NCBI RefSeq assembly: GCF_014236655.1
Contig: NZ_JACMYG010000004.1
Span: forward strand, 248,001-312,000
From: Pseudomonas kielensis
GTDB lineage: Bacteria > Pseudomonadota > Gammaproteobacteria > Pseudomonadales > Pseudomonadaceae
DNA length: 64,000 bases
Reading direction: 5' to 3'
Positions 46,739 to 58,857 of the stretch are shown piece by piece; positions within the stretch are counted from its first letter, which is position 1, and every line of letters starts with the position of its first letter. The notes beneath the pieces were generated by a model. The model ran no database searches and was not told the DNA's origin. It saw nothing but the letters and a program-made list of their open reading frames with translations. A program made the translations under genes and the position numbers.

Positions 46739-49526
46739 GATAACCTTGGATGCCTTTGTCGAGGAAGCTCTCTACTTTGGTGCCAACTACGCCACCGAGA
46801 CCTTTCAGAACGATTTGGAGGAAGATGCCGTGGTCGCCTTTTTCGTTTTGCGGGGCTTCCTGACTGAATTCGTCATAGGACACCCAGTAACGGTTGATCA
46901 GGCGCAGTTTCCAGCAGCAGTTGTCGTATTCGAAACCACCGAAGGCTTCCAGCGTACGGTTGCGGTTGTAGTCGTACTGCCAGCGGCTGATGGCGTTCCA
47001 TTGCGGCACGACCGGCCAGATGACCGAGAAGTCGTGCTGTTGAATCTTGTAGTAATCCTTGACGTAGCCAGGCTGGCCCGGGGTGCCGTAGTCGCCGCCG
47101 AACTGCCATTTACCAGTGTTCTGGTTGTAGATCACTTGGTCATTGCGATAACGATAACCGGCGTTGATAACCTTGTTCGGGTTGTCTTCAGGCTGGTAGT
47201 GGAACATCGCGCTGCCCGAGCGAGGGCTGTGGCTGTCCGGGTCCCAGTTGTAGTCGGCCGTGGTGCTCCAGTCACGGTTCCAGTTGTATGCGTATTCCAG
47301 GGCATACGGTGAAACGCTCGACTGAGCATCTTTGCGATCTTTCACATCAATCCCCGGCAACTGGACTTCACGGTCTTTGAAGTACACGGCCTGGCCGACG
47401 CTGATGCGTTGACGCTCGAAGCCGTTGTCTTCGATCCAGCGGTTGGTTACGCCCAGCGACAGCTTGTTCTCGTCACCCACGCGGTCGGAGCCCGAGAAGC
47501 GGTTGTCGCGGAACAGCGAGGCGTAGTTGAAGGTGTATTCGCTGGTGTCGAATACCGGAATATCTTCCTGGTTCTTCTCTGGGACGTAGAGGTAGAACAG
47601 GCGAGGTTCCAGGGTCTGGCGATAGTTCTTGCCGAACCATTGGGTATTGCGGTCGAAGTACAGGCCGCTGTCGATGCTGGCGATCGGCACCCCACGGCTC
47701 TGGTTGCTGTCGAAATGGCCGTTGACATTGTCTGTCCCGGCGGCGGCAGCAGCTTGATCCTGAGCCACGATCTGGCTCTTGCCGATACTGTCCAGGTCGA
47801 GTTGGTACTGGGTGTATTGGTATTTGAGCGCAGGCTTCACGAAGCCGTACGTCCAGTCGAGCGGCAAGCTGACCGTAGGTGCCAGGTTCAGGCGGTCACC
47901 TGTGGCGCGCGCCAGGCCTTGGATGTTGTTGTCCAGGCGTGGGGATGAGTTGCCATCCTGATCCACGAAGTCGCCGGTTTTCAGGTCCCGGTCAAACCGC
48001 ACGAGCTCGGTCTGGTAGGCAAAGTTCAGCCCGCCCGGTTGCTGTGGCAGGAAACCGTTGAAGGTGATCTGCGGCAGGCGGTCGTATGGCGTGAGGTTGG
48101 ACACCGACGCCAATTCATAGGCCTGGGCATTGATCCGCGCGGTGAAGGTGTCGCCACGGTAGCTGACAGCACCTTGCTGATTGACGAAATCGGAAACGCT
48201 TTTAACGCCCAACTGGTCAGTCTGCAGATCCTGGAAGTAGTACGGATCGCTGATCTTGGTGTAGTCGACTTCGGTGAATACCCGCGAGTCCAGGCCACCC
48301 TTGTGCTGCCAGTTGTACATGTAGCGGGTTTTTTCGTAGTCGGACTGCTGCTTGCGCTCGTCTTCCTGGTCGTCCAGGTACGCAGCACCGAACTGGCCCT
48401 CGCTCGACTTGGTCAGGTAGCGAGCCTCGCCTTCCAACAACATGCCGCGCTTGCTCATGTAACGCGGGTACAACGTGGCATCGTAGTTCGGCGCCAGGTT
48501 GAAGTAGTACGGCGTCACCAGCAGCATCCCGGTATCGCTGCCGCTGCCGATGGTCGGCGGCAGGAAGCCGGACTGGCGGCGGTCGTCGATCGGGAAGTAG
48601 ATGTACGGCGTGTACAGGACTGGAATGTCCTTGACCCGCAGTGTCACGTTGGTTGCGGTACCGAAGCCGGTCGCCGGGTTCAGCGTGATGTTGTTGCCCT
48701 TGAGCTGCCAGGCGTTGCTGTTGGGCTCACAGGTGGTGTAGGTACCGTCCTTGAGGCGGATGATCGCGTTTTCTGCACGCTTGGCGTACAGCGCGTTACC
48801 ACGCACACGGGACTTGTGCAGCACGTATTCGGCGTTGTCGACCTTGGCTTCGCCGGTGTCCAGTTGCACGTCAGCGTGGTCGCCGACGATCAGCGCGCCG
48901 TTGTCGCGCACCCGGACGTTGCCGTTGAGTTCGCCACGGTTCTCGGCCTGGTACAGGCTGGCCTCGTCGGCCTCGACCTGCATGCTGCCTTGGCGCATGA
49001 CTACGTCACCGGCGAGGGTGGCAATCTGCTGCTCCTGCTGGTAGCGGGAGGCCTTGGCGCCGATGAAGGTCGGCGAGTCGCTTTTACTCGTCTTGTCATT
49101 CATGCCAGGACGGGTCGGTTCGACATAGGCGCCGGAGCAGTACGGACCGGTTTCGGCCAGTTGGGCAGCGGTGAGCTGTTCACGCGGGACCCAGTCGAGG
49201 TGACTGTAGTCGGTGCTGCGCGACTTCAGGCCGCGACCCTCGGCTTCGGTGACCAGCGCCGGTTTGTCCGCGGTTTCGTCGGCAACGTTGGTGTCTGCTG
49301 CCGATCCGTTGCCCGAGCTGACCGCACTGGCATCATGCACAGGGCGCGGAGGCAGTTGAGCCGCGTTGGTTTTCGGCGCGCAATCCCAGGCACCCGAAGC
49401 AGAGACTGAGCAGTCATACTGTTCCGCGGCGACCACGAAGGAAGTGGCTAGAGGTTGCAGGGCCAGCAGACTGCCGGTAACCAACAACGGAAATTTTTTA
49501 CGAAACGCGGGGGATTTCAATGCCAT
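46713..49526 (-). CDS. lptD: LptD, lipopolysaccharide assembly outer-membrane protein
   Basis: A 937-residue beta-barrel that inserts LPS into the outer leaflet with LptE. A signal peptide is followed by the OstA/LptA-like jellyroll (about 150-320) and a 26-strand barrel. The disulfide cysteines are visible: [13 protein letters not shown] near the N-terminus and NCCW near the C-terminus. The start is the ATG giving [15 protein letters not shown]; upstream codons in frame lack conservation. It heads the operon lptD-surA-pdxA-rsmA-apaG-apaH-glpE and diverges from amgK. Confidence 0.97.
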   Translation of the reverse strand: MALKSPAFRKKFPLLVTGSLLALQPLATSFVVAAEQYDCSVSASGAWDCAPKTNAAQLPPRPVHDASAVSSGNGSAADTNVADETADKPALVTEAEGRGLKSRSTDYSHLDWVPREQLTAAQLAETGPYCSGAYVEPTRPGMNDKTSKSDSPTFIGAKASRYQQEQQIATLAGDVVMRQGSMQVEADEASLYQAENRGELNGNVRVRDNGALIVGDHADVQLDTGEAKVDNAEYVLHKSRVRGNALYAKRAENAIIRLKDGTYTTCEPNSNAWQLKGNNITLNPATGFGTATNVTLRVKDIPVLYTPYIYFPIDDRRQSGFLPPTIGSGSDTGMLLVTPYYFNLAPNYDATLYPRYMSKRGMLLEGEARYLTKSSEGQFGAAYLDDQEDERKQQSDYEKTRYMYNWQHKGGLDSRVFTEVDYTKISDPYYFQDLQTDQLGVKSVSDFVNQQGAVSYRGDTFTARINAQAYELASVSNLTPYDRLPQITFNGFLPQQPGGLNFAYQTELVRFDRDLKTGDFVDQDGNSSPRLDNNIQGLARATGDRLNLAPTVSLPLDWTYGFVKPALKYQYTQYQLDLDSIGKSQIVAQDQAAAAAGTDNVNGHFDSNQSRGVPIASIDSGLYFDRNTQWFGKNYRQTLEPRLFYLYVPEKNQEDIPVFDTSEYTFNYASLFRDNRFSGSDRVGDENKLSLGVTNRWIEDNGFERQRISVGQAVYFKDREVQLPGIDVKDRKDAQSSVSPYALEYAYNWNRDWSTTADYNWDPDSHSPRSGSAMFHYQPEDNPNKVINAGYRYRNDQVIYNQNTGKWQFGGDYGTPGQPGYVKDYYKIQQHDFSVIWPVVPQWNAISRWQYDYNRNRTLEAFGGFEYDNCCWKLRLINRYWVSYDEFSQEAPQNEKGDHGIFLQIVLKGLGGVVGTKVESFLDKGIQGYREREDQAF

Positions 49527-49656
49527 CTTATTAGTCCGGGCTTCCTGCGTGCCATCTGCCCGCGGTGTGGGCCGCACGCCTCTCGATGGTCTGAAAAAGA
49601 TGCTGGATAATAAAGCATGACCCGCTTGACGGCTAGCGCCGTCGGAGACCCTTGCA

Positions 49657-51350
<1,694 letters not shown>

Positions 51351-51351
51351 G

Positions 51352-52119
51352 ATGTTGTGGCCAGGGACTCTGATCGGAGCCGGGGCGGGGTTTGCCATCG
51401 CCAGCATTCCGGGGGCCATGCTCGGTGCATTGTTGGGGCAGGCGCTGGATCGGCGCCTGCAACTGCAAAGCCTGGGGCATCTGCGCGAGCGCCTGGGCGG
51501 GCGTGCGATGCTGCGCAACGATGAGTTGCTGTTCGTGCTGCTCGGGCGCCTGGCCAAGAGTGATGGCCGGGTGGGTGACGGTCATATCTACCAGGCGCGC
51601 CAGGAAATGCGCGCACTGGAGATGAACGAGTTTGCCCAGAAGCGTGCCATTGCGGCGTTCAATCGTGGCAAGAGCGGGCATGATCGGTTGCGCGGTTACC
51701 TGCGCCGTCTGCGTGCCCAGCCCCATGCCGCCGAAGGGGTACTGCGGGCGTGCTGGCGGATGGTCTGGGCAGACGGGCGTGCAGGACGTGCCGAACGCGA
51801 ACTGCTGGCCCAGTGGGGCAAATGGCTGGACTGGACGCCGGAGCAGGTGCACGCCCTGGCCCAGGATTACGAACCGCACAAGCGACCCTTGGCCAGCAGT
51901 GGCGAGGCTTACCAGCACGCCATGCGCCTGCTGGGGGTGACGCTGAGCAGCGAGCCGGACCAGATCAAACGGGCCTACCGGAGGCTGCTCAGTCGGCATC
52001 ATCCGGACAAGATCGCTGGCAGCGGGGCTTCGCCGTCCCAGGTGCGCGAAGCGACGGAGAAGACCCGGGAGTTGCACAGCGCCTATGCGTTGATCCGTCA
52101 GCGGCGCGACTTTCGCTAG
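51352..52119 (+). CDS. DjlA-like membrane-anchored J-domain protein
   Basis: A 255-residue co-chaperone. An N-terminal glycine-rich membrane helix (LIGAGAGFAIASIPGAMLGA) anchors it. A TerB-like helical domain (about 55-165) follows, then a C-terminal J domain (about 190-255) with the HPD tripeptide in SRHHPDKIAG, which activates DnaK. The ATG lies two bases after the murU stop, so it is in the same operon. E. coli DjlA is linked to capsule induction; the role here is untested. Confidence 0.92.
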   Translation: MLWPGTLIGAGAGFAIASIPGAMLGALLGQALDRRLQLQSLGHLRERLGGRAMLRNDELLFVLLGRLAKSDGRVGDGHIYQARQEMRALEMNEFAQKRAIAAFNRGKSGHDRLRGYLRRLRAQPHAAEGVLRACWRMVWADGRAGRAERELLAQWGKWLDWTPEQVHALAQDYEPHKRPLASSGEAYQHAMRLLGVTLSSEPDQIKRAYRRLLSRHHPDKIAGSGASPSQVREATEKTRELHSAYALIRQRRDFR

Positions 52120-52135
52120 GACGCCGTTGCCCTGC

Positions 52136-53125
52136 CTAGGGCAACGGCGCAGCGTTGTTCTGCGGACTCAACCAGCCTCGCACCCGCCGCACCAACTGTT
52201 CCTGTTGGGCGGCGTTGTTGCCGGGCAGGGCGTTCAGGGAAATCTGCCGGAAACTCGAATCCTTCAACCGCTTGCTGGCCTGCAGGCGTTCCTGGGCCGC
52301 GCGTTGCAGCAACGGTTTGTCGTTGTAGTACAGATCCAGGGTCGGCAATTTCAAGCCGGTGGTCAGTTCCGTCAACCCGGGAGTGCTGGAGGCGGGAACC
52401 TGGGCGGCGACCATCACCAGTTTCGCGACTTGAGCCGGCTGTTTTTCGCTCAGGTAACGGGCGGCCCAGTAAGCCCCGGTGCCGTGGCCGAGCAGGACGA
52501 TACTGCGGGCGTTCTGTTGCTCGGCAAAGGCCAGGGCGGCGTCGATGCGCAAAAAGATGCGCAGGGCATCGGCCTTGAGCTGCTCATCGTGGGTCTGCGC
52601 CACCGGCTGATCCGCCACCTCACCTTCGCCACCGGCTACTTGCTCGATAGGGGCTGCGGTGCTGGCGTCTTTACTCGGGGGCTCGCTGCTGGTCGGTGCT
52701 GGTGCACTTTCGAGGATGCGCGGCTGTGGGGCATTGCTTTGCAGGTCCGGCAGGGTAAGACTCAGGCTGCTCCAGTCGGCGTCGGGCAATTTTTGCCGCA
52801 AGGGAGCAATTGCTTGAGGCCAGTCAGCGGTTTCGCCCGTGCCCGGGATGATAATCACCGTGCCTTGGGGCTCGCTGGTGTTGGCCGGTTGCCACAGGGC
52901 CAGGAACGTCTCGCTGCCCGCCGGCAACTGTTGCTGTTCGCCAGAGGGCAAGCTGCGTTGCAGGGCAGCGGCTTCTTCCTGGCTACGCTCAGGCAGGGGC
53001 TGGCGTTGCTCGGACGGTTCGCTGGCAGCAGGTTCTGTTGGCTCGGCAGCCTGGGCGGAAAAGACGCCAGGCAAGATCAACGACAGGCACAATGCTGGCA
53101 GTGCCAGGCGGTAGACAGGGGGCAT
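52136..53125 (-). CDS. DUF3530 family alpha/beta-hydrolase-like protein
   Basis: A 329-residue secreted protein with a signal peptide (cleavage after AQA near residue 26). It resembles DUF3530 proteins: VIIIPGTGETADWP near residue 95, LSLTLPDLQ, and VLLGHGTGAYWAARY, where the nucleophile serine of the GxSxG motif is replaced by Thr or Gly (GHGTG). The catalytic status is therefore doubtful. A variable Glu/Pro/Ala-rich insert lies at about 150-185. It is transcribed convergent to the J-domain gene and divergent from the sensor kinase. Confidence 0.88.
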   Translation of the reverse strand: MPPVYRLALPALCLSLILPGVFSAQAAEPTEPAASEPSEQRQPLPERSQEEAAALQRSLPSGEQQQLPAGSETFLALWQPANTSEPQGTVIIIPGTGETADWPQAIAPLRQKLPDADWSSLSLTLPDLQSNAPQPRILESAPAPTSSEPPSKDASTAAPIEQVAGGEGEVADQPVAQTHDEQLKADALRIFLRIDAALAFAEQQNARSIVLLGHGTGAYWAARYLSEKQPAQVAKLVMVAAQVPASSTPGLTELTTGLKLPTLDLYYNDKPLLQRAAQERLQASKRLKDSSFRQISLNALPGNNAAQQEQLVRRVRGWLSPQNNAAPLP

Positions 53126-53199
53126 CGGATATTCCAGGCCAGAAGTATTCCCGGCAGCCTAATGGGTTGGTCAGTATTTGTCAGTGTGTGAGAGTTCCC

Positions 53200-55602
53200 A
53201 TGAAACGTCTTTGCTGCCTGTTGCTTATCGGCTGTTTCTGGCTTCCCTTGATGGCCTGGGCGGCTGGCGCGCCGCCTGCGCGCGTGGCGCAACTGAACAG
53301 CGAGCAACGGCAATGGCTGGATCGTCACCCCGAGTTGCGGGTCGGTGTGGTGCTGCAGGCGCCTTACGCACAGTACGACCGGCGTCTGCAGCGCCTGTCC
53401 GGGGCCAACGTCGAATTGATGCAGTGGCTGGCCAGCGCCCTGAAGATCGAGCTGACCTGGCGTAATTTTCCCGATGTCGCGCAGTTGGAGCAGGCGGTAC
53501 GTGAGGGCGAGGTCGACATGGCCCCGGGCCTGACCCAAACCCCCGCTGGCCTGCGTTTGTGGCAATTCACTGACCCCTACATGCGTGTGCCGCAATTGGT
53601 GGTGGGGCAACAGAAGGGCGCCGGCGCGGTGGACCTGGAGAAACTCGACGATCAGTCACGGGTCGCGGTGCGGATGCCCAGTGCGATTGCCGATTATCTG
53701 CGCAGCAACTACCCCAACCTCAATTTGCAGGGCGTCCCCCTGGAGCGCCAGGCCCTGCAACTGCTGCTGTCCCAGCAAGCGCGCTACGCGGTCATCGATG
53801 AGGCCCAACTCAGCCGGCTGTCCGTAGAACCGGAGTTTGCCGGGTTGGCCGTGGTGGGGGATATCGGCCTGCCGCAGTTGCTGCGGGTGGCTACCCGTCG
53901 CGATTGGCCGGAGTTGGCCGGCATCGTCGAAAGTGCCTTGCACGCGATCCCGGCCAAGGACCTGGAGCAATTGCACGCACGCTGGCTGCAGCCCAAGTAC
54001 CCACGTTTGTCGGAGTCCCCGGGGTTCTGGCAGAACCTCTGCCTGTTGCTGGGGGTGTTGCTGCTGAGCGCCATGGCTATTGTGATCTGGCAACGACGCC
54101 AGCAACACCTGCTCGAGCAGCGCTTGCTGGCCGCCCGGGAGGACATTGCCCTGCGCGCGGCCAGCGAAGAAGCGTTGCGCCTGACGCAATTCTCCATCGA
54201 TCAAAGCACCGTCGGGATCCTCTGGGTCAACTGGGACAGTCACGTGCGCTACGCCAACCGGGCGGCCGAAGACATGCTGGGGTATGCCGTGGGCGGGGTG
54301 ATCGACCGACCGCTGATCGACTTCGAGCCCAGCTTGCACATGGACCGCTGGTTGAACCTGTGGAAACGCGCGCGGGCCAGCGAGGAGGGGCCACAGAGCT
54401 TCGAAACCAATTGCCTGCGCGCCGATGGCAGCATTTTGCCGGCTGACGTGACCTTGAGCTTTCTGCGTTTTCGCGACAGCGAATACCTGGTGGTCTATCT
54501 CAACGATGTCACCGAGCGCCGGCGGGCCCTGGCGGCCTTGCGTGAGAGCGAGGCACGCCTGCAGGGGATTGCCGCCAACGTCCCGGGCCTGGTGTTTCGT
54601 CTTGAACGGGCGCCGGTGACCGGGCAAATCGACTTTGCCTACATCAGCGAAGGCAGTGAGAGCCTGGTGGGCTACTCGCCCGCCACCTTGAGCCATCGCG
54701 ACATGGGCCTGCGCAGCGTGGTGCATCCCCAGGACAGAGCCAGTTATCACCGCACCCAGGATCACGCGCTGGACACCGACAGTGACTGGTCGTGGCAGGG
54801 CCGCATCCTCACCCGCCAGGGTCAGCAGCGCTGGGCCGAGATCAAGGCCATCACCCGCCGCCTCGACGATGGCGCCTTTGTCTGGGACGGGATCGTCTGG
54901 GACATCAGCGAGAGCAAGCGCATCGAACTGGAGCTGGCCAGCTCCCGGGAGCAACTGCGTGAGCTGTCGGCGCACCTGGAGAGTGTGCGCGAAGAGGAAA
55001 AGGCGCGGATTGCCCGGGAGGTCCACGATGAGTTGGGGCAAATGCTGACGGTGCTCAAGCTGGAAACCTCGATGTGTGAGCTGGCCTACGCCGATCTGGA
55101 CCCTGGCCTGAGTGATCGGCTCAACAGCATGAAGCGCCTGATCGCGCAATTGTTCCAGCTGGTGCGGGACGTGGCCACGGCGCTGCGCCCACCGATTCTC
55201 GACGCCGGTATCGCCTCGGCCATCGAGTGGCAGGCCCGGCGTTTCGAGGCGCGCACCCAGATTCCCTGCCTGGTGCAGGTGCCCGACAACCTACCGGTGC
55301 TCAGTGATGCCAAGGCCATAGGCCTGTTCCGGATCCTCCAGGAGGCACTGACCAATGTCATGCGCCACGCCCAGGCGCATACTGTGGAGCTGACGCTGGT
55401 GCTGGAAGACGGGCAGTTGTGCCTGACCGTCAGCGACGACGGTGTAGGTTTTGTCGCTCAAACTGGTAGGCCGACGTCCTTTGGGGTAGTGGGCATGCGC
55501 GAGCGAGTGTTGATCATGGGTGGCACACTGCTGCTCGACAGCGAACCGGGCGAGGGCACCACCCTTGAGGTTCGTGTGCCTTTGCATGAAGCGTGCAGCT
55601 GA
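53200..55602 (+). CDS. hybrid-input sensor histidine kinase (SBP_bac_3, PAS, HisKA_3)
   Basis: An 800-residue membrane kinase: signal peptide (about 1-24), periplasmic solute-binding domain (about 40-265), membrane helix (about 285-303), two PAS domains (about 330-450 and 460-580), a HisKA_3 dimerisation domain with the phospho-His in AREVHDELGQ, and a C-terminal HATPase. It pairs with the LuxR-type regulator that follows after 17 bp. The ATG is weakly supported (GAGAG 6 nt before). The periplasmic domain suggests it senses an amino acid or polyamine, and the transporter downstream fits that. Confidence 0.93.
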   Translation: MKRLCCLLLIGCFWLPLMAWAAGAPPARVAQLNSEQRQWLDRHPELRVGVVLQAPYAQYDRRLQRLSGANVELMQWLASALKIELTWRNFPDVAQLEQAVREGEVDMAPGLTQTPAGLRLWQFTDPYMRVPQLVVGQQKGAGAVDLEKLDDQSRVAVRMPSAIADYLRSNYPNLNLQGVPLERQALQLLLSQQARYAVIDEAQLSRLSVEPEFAGLAVVGDIGLPQLLRVATRRDWPELAGIVESALHAIPAKDLEQLHARWLQPKYPRLSESPGFWQNLCLLLGVLLLSAMAIVIWQRRQQHLLEQRLLAAREDIALRAASEEALRLTQFSIDQSTVGILWVNWDSHVRYANRAAEDMLGYAVGGVIDRPLIDFEPSLHMDRWLNLWKRARASEEGPQSFETNCLRADGSILPADVTLSFLRFRDSEYLVVYLNDVTERRRALAALRESEARLQGIAANVPGLVFRLERAPVTGQIDFAYISEGSESLVGYSPATLSHRDMGLRSVVHPQDRASYHRTQDHALDTDSDWSWQGRILTRQGQQRWAEIKAITRRLDDGAFVWDGIVWDISESKRIELELASSREQLRELSAHLESVREEEKARIAREVHDELGQMLTVLKLETSMCELAYADLDPGLSDRLNSMKRLIAQLFQLVRDVATALRPPILDAGIASAIEWQARRFEARTQIPCLVQVPDNLPVLSDAKAIGLFRILQEALTNVMRHAQAHTVELTLVLEDGQLCLTVSDDGVGFVAQTGRPTSFGVVGMRERVLIMGGTLLLDSEPGEGTTLEVRVPLHEACS

Positions 55603-55619
55603 TTTTTCTGGAGAAGTCT

Positions 55620-56249
55620 GTGATCCGTGTACTGGTAGCCGAAGACCACACCATCGTGCGCGAAGGCATCAAGCAATTGATCGGCCTGGCCAAGGATCTG
55701 CTGGTGGTGGGGGAGGCGAGCAATGGCGAGCAGTTGCTCGAAACCCTGCGCCACGTGCCCTGTGAGGTGGTGTTGCTGGACATTTCCATGCCTGGGGTGA
55801 ATGGCCTGGAGGCGATCCCGCGGATTCGCGCGTTGAACAATCCCCCGGCGATTCTGGTGCTGTCGATGCACGACGAGGCGCAAATGGCCGCCCGTGCCTT
55901 GAAGGTCGGGGCCGCCGGTTATGCCACCAAGGACAGCGACCCGGCACTGTTGCTGACGGCGATTCGCAAAGTGGCTGCTGGCGGGCGCTACATCGATCCG
56001 GAACTGGCGGATCGAATGGTCTTCGAAGTCGGCCTGACCGATTCGCGCCCCCTGCATTCGCTGCTCTCGGAGCGTGAGTTCTCGGTGTTCGAACGGCTTG
56101 CCCAGGGCGCCAACGTCAATGACATCGCCCAGCAACTGGCGTTGAGCAGCAAGACCATCAGCACCCACAAGGCGCGCCTGATGCAGAAGCTCAACATCAC
56201 TTCCCTGGCGGAGTTGGTGAAGTACGCCATGGAACACAAGCTGCTCTGA
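55620..56249 (+). CDS. LuxR/NarL-family response regulator
   Basis: A 209-residue regulator. The receiver domain has the phospho-acceptor Asp54 (LLDISMPG), acidic D9-type residues at the N-terminus (VAEDHTIVREG), and the conserved Lys in YATKD. The C-terminal LuxR helix-turn-helix is at about 140-205 (LSEREFSVFERLAQGANVND, then SSKTISTHKARLM). I chose the GTG at 55620, which follows GGAGA by 7 nt; a GTG at 55593 inside the kinase gene is less likely. It is the partner of the preceding kinase. Confidence 0.95.
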   Translation: MIRVLVAEDHTIVREGIKQLIGLAKDLLVVGEASNGEQLLETLRHVPCEVVLLDISMPGVNGLEAIPRIRALNNPPAILVLSMHDEAQMAARALKVGAAGYATKDSDPALLLTAIRKVAAGGRYIDPELADRMVFEVGLTDSRPLHSLLSEREFSVFERLAQGANVNDIAQQLALSSKTISTHKARLMQKLNITSLAELVKYAMEHKLL

Positions 56250-56508
56250 AAAGTACCTGTGGTATCCGCCTGCCACGTACCCGGCACATATCCATTTACG
56301 ACACTCCGGCAAACCGCTTTGGCCTGTTCTTGTGGCCTGTAGCTGGAAACTCGCCGCCGACCTGTCCAAACGCGCCATCCTTGTAGGGCAATCCCTACCC
56401 CCAACCTTCCATCTGGCTGAGGCGATTCTCTCCTGCGCCCCGATTTGCGCGACTGTCTGCAGCCACTAGGCTTAATCCACGGCAGTCATCAACAATAAAG
56501 GTGTGGGT

Positions 56509-57633
56509 ATGAGCGAGGTCGATTCAAGCGCGGGGACCAATGATGTACTGGTCAGCTTTCGTGGCGTGCAGAAGAGCTACGACGGCGAGAACCTGATCGT
56601 CAAAGACCTCAACCTGGATATTCGCAAAGGCGAGTTCCTCACCTTGCTCGGGCCCTCCGGCTCCGGCAAGACCACCAGCCTGATGATGCTCGCCGGTTTC
56701 GAAACCCCGACCGCCGGCGAGATCCTGCTGGCCGGGCGTTCGATCAACAATGTGCCGCCGCACAAGCGTGACATCGGCATGGTGTTCCAGAACTACGCCC
56801 TGTTCCCGCACATGACGGTGGCCGAGAACCTCGCGTTCCCGCTGACCGTGCGTGGCCTGAACAAGAGCGACGTGAGTGACCGGGTCAAGCGTGTCCTGAG
56901 CATGGTCCAGCTCGACGCCTTCGCCCAGCGCTACCCGGCCCAGCTTTCCGGTGGCCAGCAGCAGCGGGTGGCCCTGGCCCGGGCGCTGGTGTTCGAACCG
57001 CAACTGGTGTTGATGGACGAACCGCTCGGCGCCCTCGATAAACAGCTGCGTGAACACATGCAGATGGAGATCAAGCACCTGCACCAGCGCCTGGGTGTGA
57101 CCGTGGTCTATGTGACCCACGACCAGGGCGAAGCCCTGACCATGTCTGACCGGGTGGCGGTGTTCCATCAAGGCGAAATCCAGCAGATCGCCCCACCGCG
57201 CACATTGTACGAAGAACCGAAAAATACCTTCGTCGCCAACTTCATTGGCGAAAACAACCGCCTCAACGGCCGTCTGCACAGCCAGACCGGCGAGCGCTGC
57301 ATTGTGGAGCTTGGGCGCGGGGAAAAGGTCGAGGCGCTGGCGGTGAATGTCGGCAAGACCGGCGAGCCGGTGACCCTGTCCATTCGTCCGGAGCGTGTCA
57401 GCCTCAATGGCTCCAGTGAGTCGTGCGTCAACCGTTTCTCCGGGCGGGTGGCGGAATTCATCTATTTGGGCGACCACGTCCGTGTGCGCCTGGAAGTCTG
57501 CGGCAAGACCGATTTCTTCGTGAAACAGCCGATCGCCGAGCTGGATCCGGCGCTGGCCGTCGGAGACGTGGTGCCGCTTGGCTGGCAGGTCGAACACGTA
57601 CGTGCTCTCGACCCCCTTCTAGAGGCGAATTGA
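56509..57633 (+). CDS. ABC transporter ATP-binding protein, polyamine type (PotA-like)
   Basis: A 374-residue ATPase with Walker [10 protein letters not shown], signature [15 protein letters not shown] and Walker [13 protein letters not shown], then a TOBE regulatory domain at the C-terminus. It powers uptake by the periplasmic protein and two permeases downstream. The ATG at 56509 is favoured over a GTG two codons earlier because AAGG lies at the right distance. Regulation by the upstream two-component pair is inferred from position. Confidence 0.95.
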   Translation: MSEVDSSAGTNDVLVSFRGVQKSYDGENLIVKDLNLDIRKGEFLTLLGPSGSGKTTSLMMLAGFETPTAGEILLAGRSINNVPPHKRDIGMVFQNYALFPHMTVAENLAFPLTVRGLNKSDVSDRVKRVLSMVQLDAFAQRYPAQLSGGQQQRVALARALVFEPQLVLMDEPLGALDKQLREHMQMEIKHLHQRLGVTVVYVTHDQGEALTMSDRVAVFHQGEIQQIAPPRTLYEEPKNTFVANFIGENNRLNGRLHSQTGERCIVELGRGEKVEALAVNVGKTGEPVTLSIRPERVSLNGSSESCVNRFSGRVAEFIYLGDHVRVRLEVCGKTDFFVKQPIAELDPALAVGDVVPLGWQVEHVRALDPLLEAN

Positions 57634-57677
57634 TCGCCCCCTTGCTTCACCAACCCTGCACGTGGAGATAACAATAA

Positions 57678-58721
57678 ATGTTGAAATCCCTGAAATTCAC
57701 CACCCTGGCTCTGGGCATGATGGCTGCGGCACACGCGATGGCCGCGGGCTCCGACCTGACCGTGGTGTCGTTTGGCGGCGCGAACAAGGCCGCACAGGTC
57801 AAGGCCTTCTATGCGCCTTGGGAAGCAGCGGGCAACGGCAAGATCGTCGCCGGTGAATACAACGGTGAAATGGCCAAGGTCAAGGCCATGGTCGACACCA
57901 AGAGCGTGTCCTGGGACCTGGTGGAAGTAGAGTCGCCAGAGCTGTCCCGCGGTTGCGACGAGGACATGTTCGAGCAACTCGACCCCGCGCTGTTCGGTAA
58001 CCCCGACAATTACGTCAAGGGTGCGATCCAGCCGTGCGGCGTGGGCTTCTTCGTCTGGTCGACCGTGCTGGCGTACAACGCCGACAAGCTGAAAACCGCG
58101 CCGACCAGTTGGGCCGACTTCTGGGACACCAAGAACTTCCCGGGCAAGCGCGGCCTGCGTAAAGGCGCCAAGTACACCCTGGAATTCGCCTTGATGGCCG
58201 ACGGCGTGGCCCCGAAAGACGTCTATAAAGTGCTGGCCGGTAAAGATGGCCAGGACCGTGCCTTCAAGAAGCTCGACGAACTCAAACCGAGCATCCAGTG
58301 GTGGGAAGCGGGCGCTCAGCCGCCACAGTACCTGGCGTCCGGTGACGTGGTCATGAGCTCGGCATACAACGGCCGGATCGCTGCCGTGCAAAAGGAAAGC
58401 AACCTGAAAGTGGTGTGGAACGGCGGTATCTACGACTTCGACGCATGGGCCATTCCTAAAGGCCTGGACAAGACCCGCGCTGAAGCGGCGAAGAAATTCA
58501 TCGCGTTCTCGGTCATGCCACAACAGCAGAAAACCTACTCGGAAAACATCGCCTACGGCCCGGCCAACACCCAGGCAGTACCGCTGTTGAACCCGGAAAT
58601 TCTGAAAGACATGCCGACCACTCCGGAAAACATCGCCAACCAGGTGCAGATCGACGTCAGCTTCTGGGCGGACAACGGCGAGCAACTGGAGCAGCGTTTC
58701 AATTCCTGGGCCGCGAAGTAA
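57678..58721 (+). CDS. ABC transporter substrate-binding protein, polyamine type
   Basis: A 347-residue periplasmic protein with a signal peptide (cleavage about AHAMA-AG, residues 22-23). SDLTVVSFGGANKAAQ and the later segments PCGVGFFVWSTVLAYN, WEAGAQPPQYLASGD, DFDAWAIPKG resemble the spermidine/putrescine PotD/YdcS group. The ligand cannot be fixed from sequence; putrescine, spermidine or a related amine are likely. It is separated from the first permease by a hairpin that may make this gene's message more abundant, as common for binding proteins. Confidence 0.94.
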   Translation: MLKSLKFTTLALGMMAAAHAMAAGSDLTVVSFGGANKAAQVKAFYAPWEAAGNGKIVAGEYNGEMAKVKAMVDTKSVSWDLVEVESPELSRGCDEDMFEQLDPALFGNPDNYVKGAIQPCGVGFFVWSTVLAYNADKLKTAPTSWADFWDTKNFPGKRGLRKGAKYTLEFALMADGVAPKDVYKVLAGKDGQDRAFKKLDELKPSIQWWEAGAQPPQYLASGDVVMSSAYNGRIAAVQKESNLKVVWNGGIYDFDAWAIPKGLDKTRAEAAKKFIAFSVMPQQQKTYSENIAYGPANTQAVPLLNPEILKDMPTTPENIANQVQIDVSFWADNGEQLEQRFNSWAAK

Positions 58722-58784
58722 GCACGACCCTGTGGTAGGGCTGCTCAATGCCAGTCAGTTAGAGGTTTGACACCGCAGTCCCTT

Positions 58785-58808
58785 TTGGAGCGAGCTTGTT
58801 CGCTCCAA
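58785..58808. repeat. REP-like hairpin between binding protein and permease
   Basis: TTGGAGCGA-GCTTGT-TCGCTCCAA, a 9-bp stem resembling a single REP unit. It could stabilise the upstream message or reduce read-through. Confidence 0.7.
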
Positions 58809-58857
58809 CAGGTTGTTGGTCTGCCTCTGTAACGATCAAAGATTTTCGGAGTTCGCC

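Noticed and set aside
48039..49409. Plus-strand frame opposite lptD
   Set aside because: Antisense shadow; lptD features are unambiguous.
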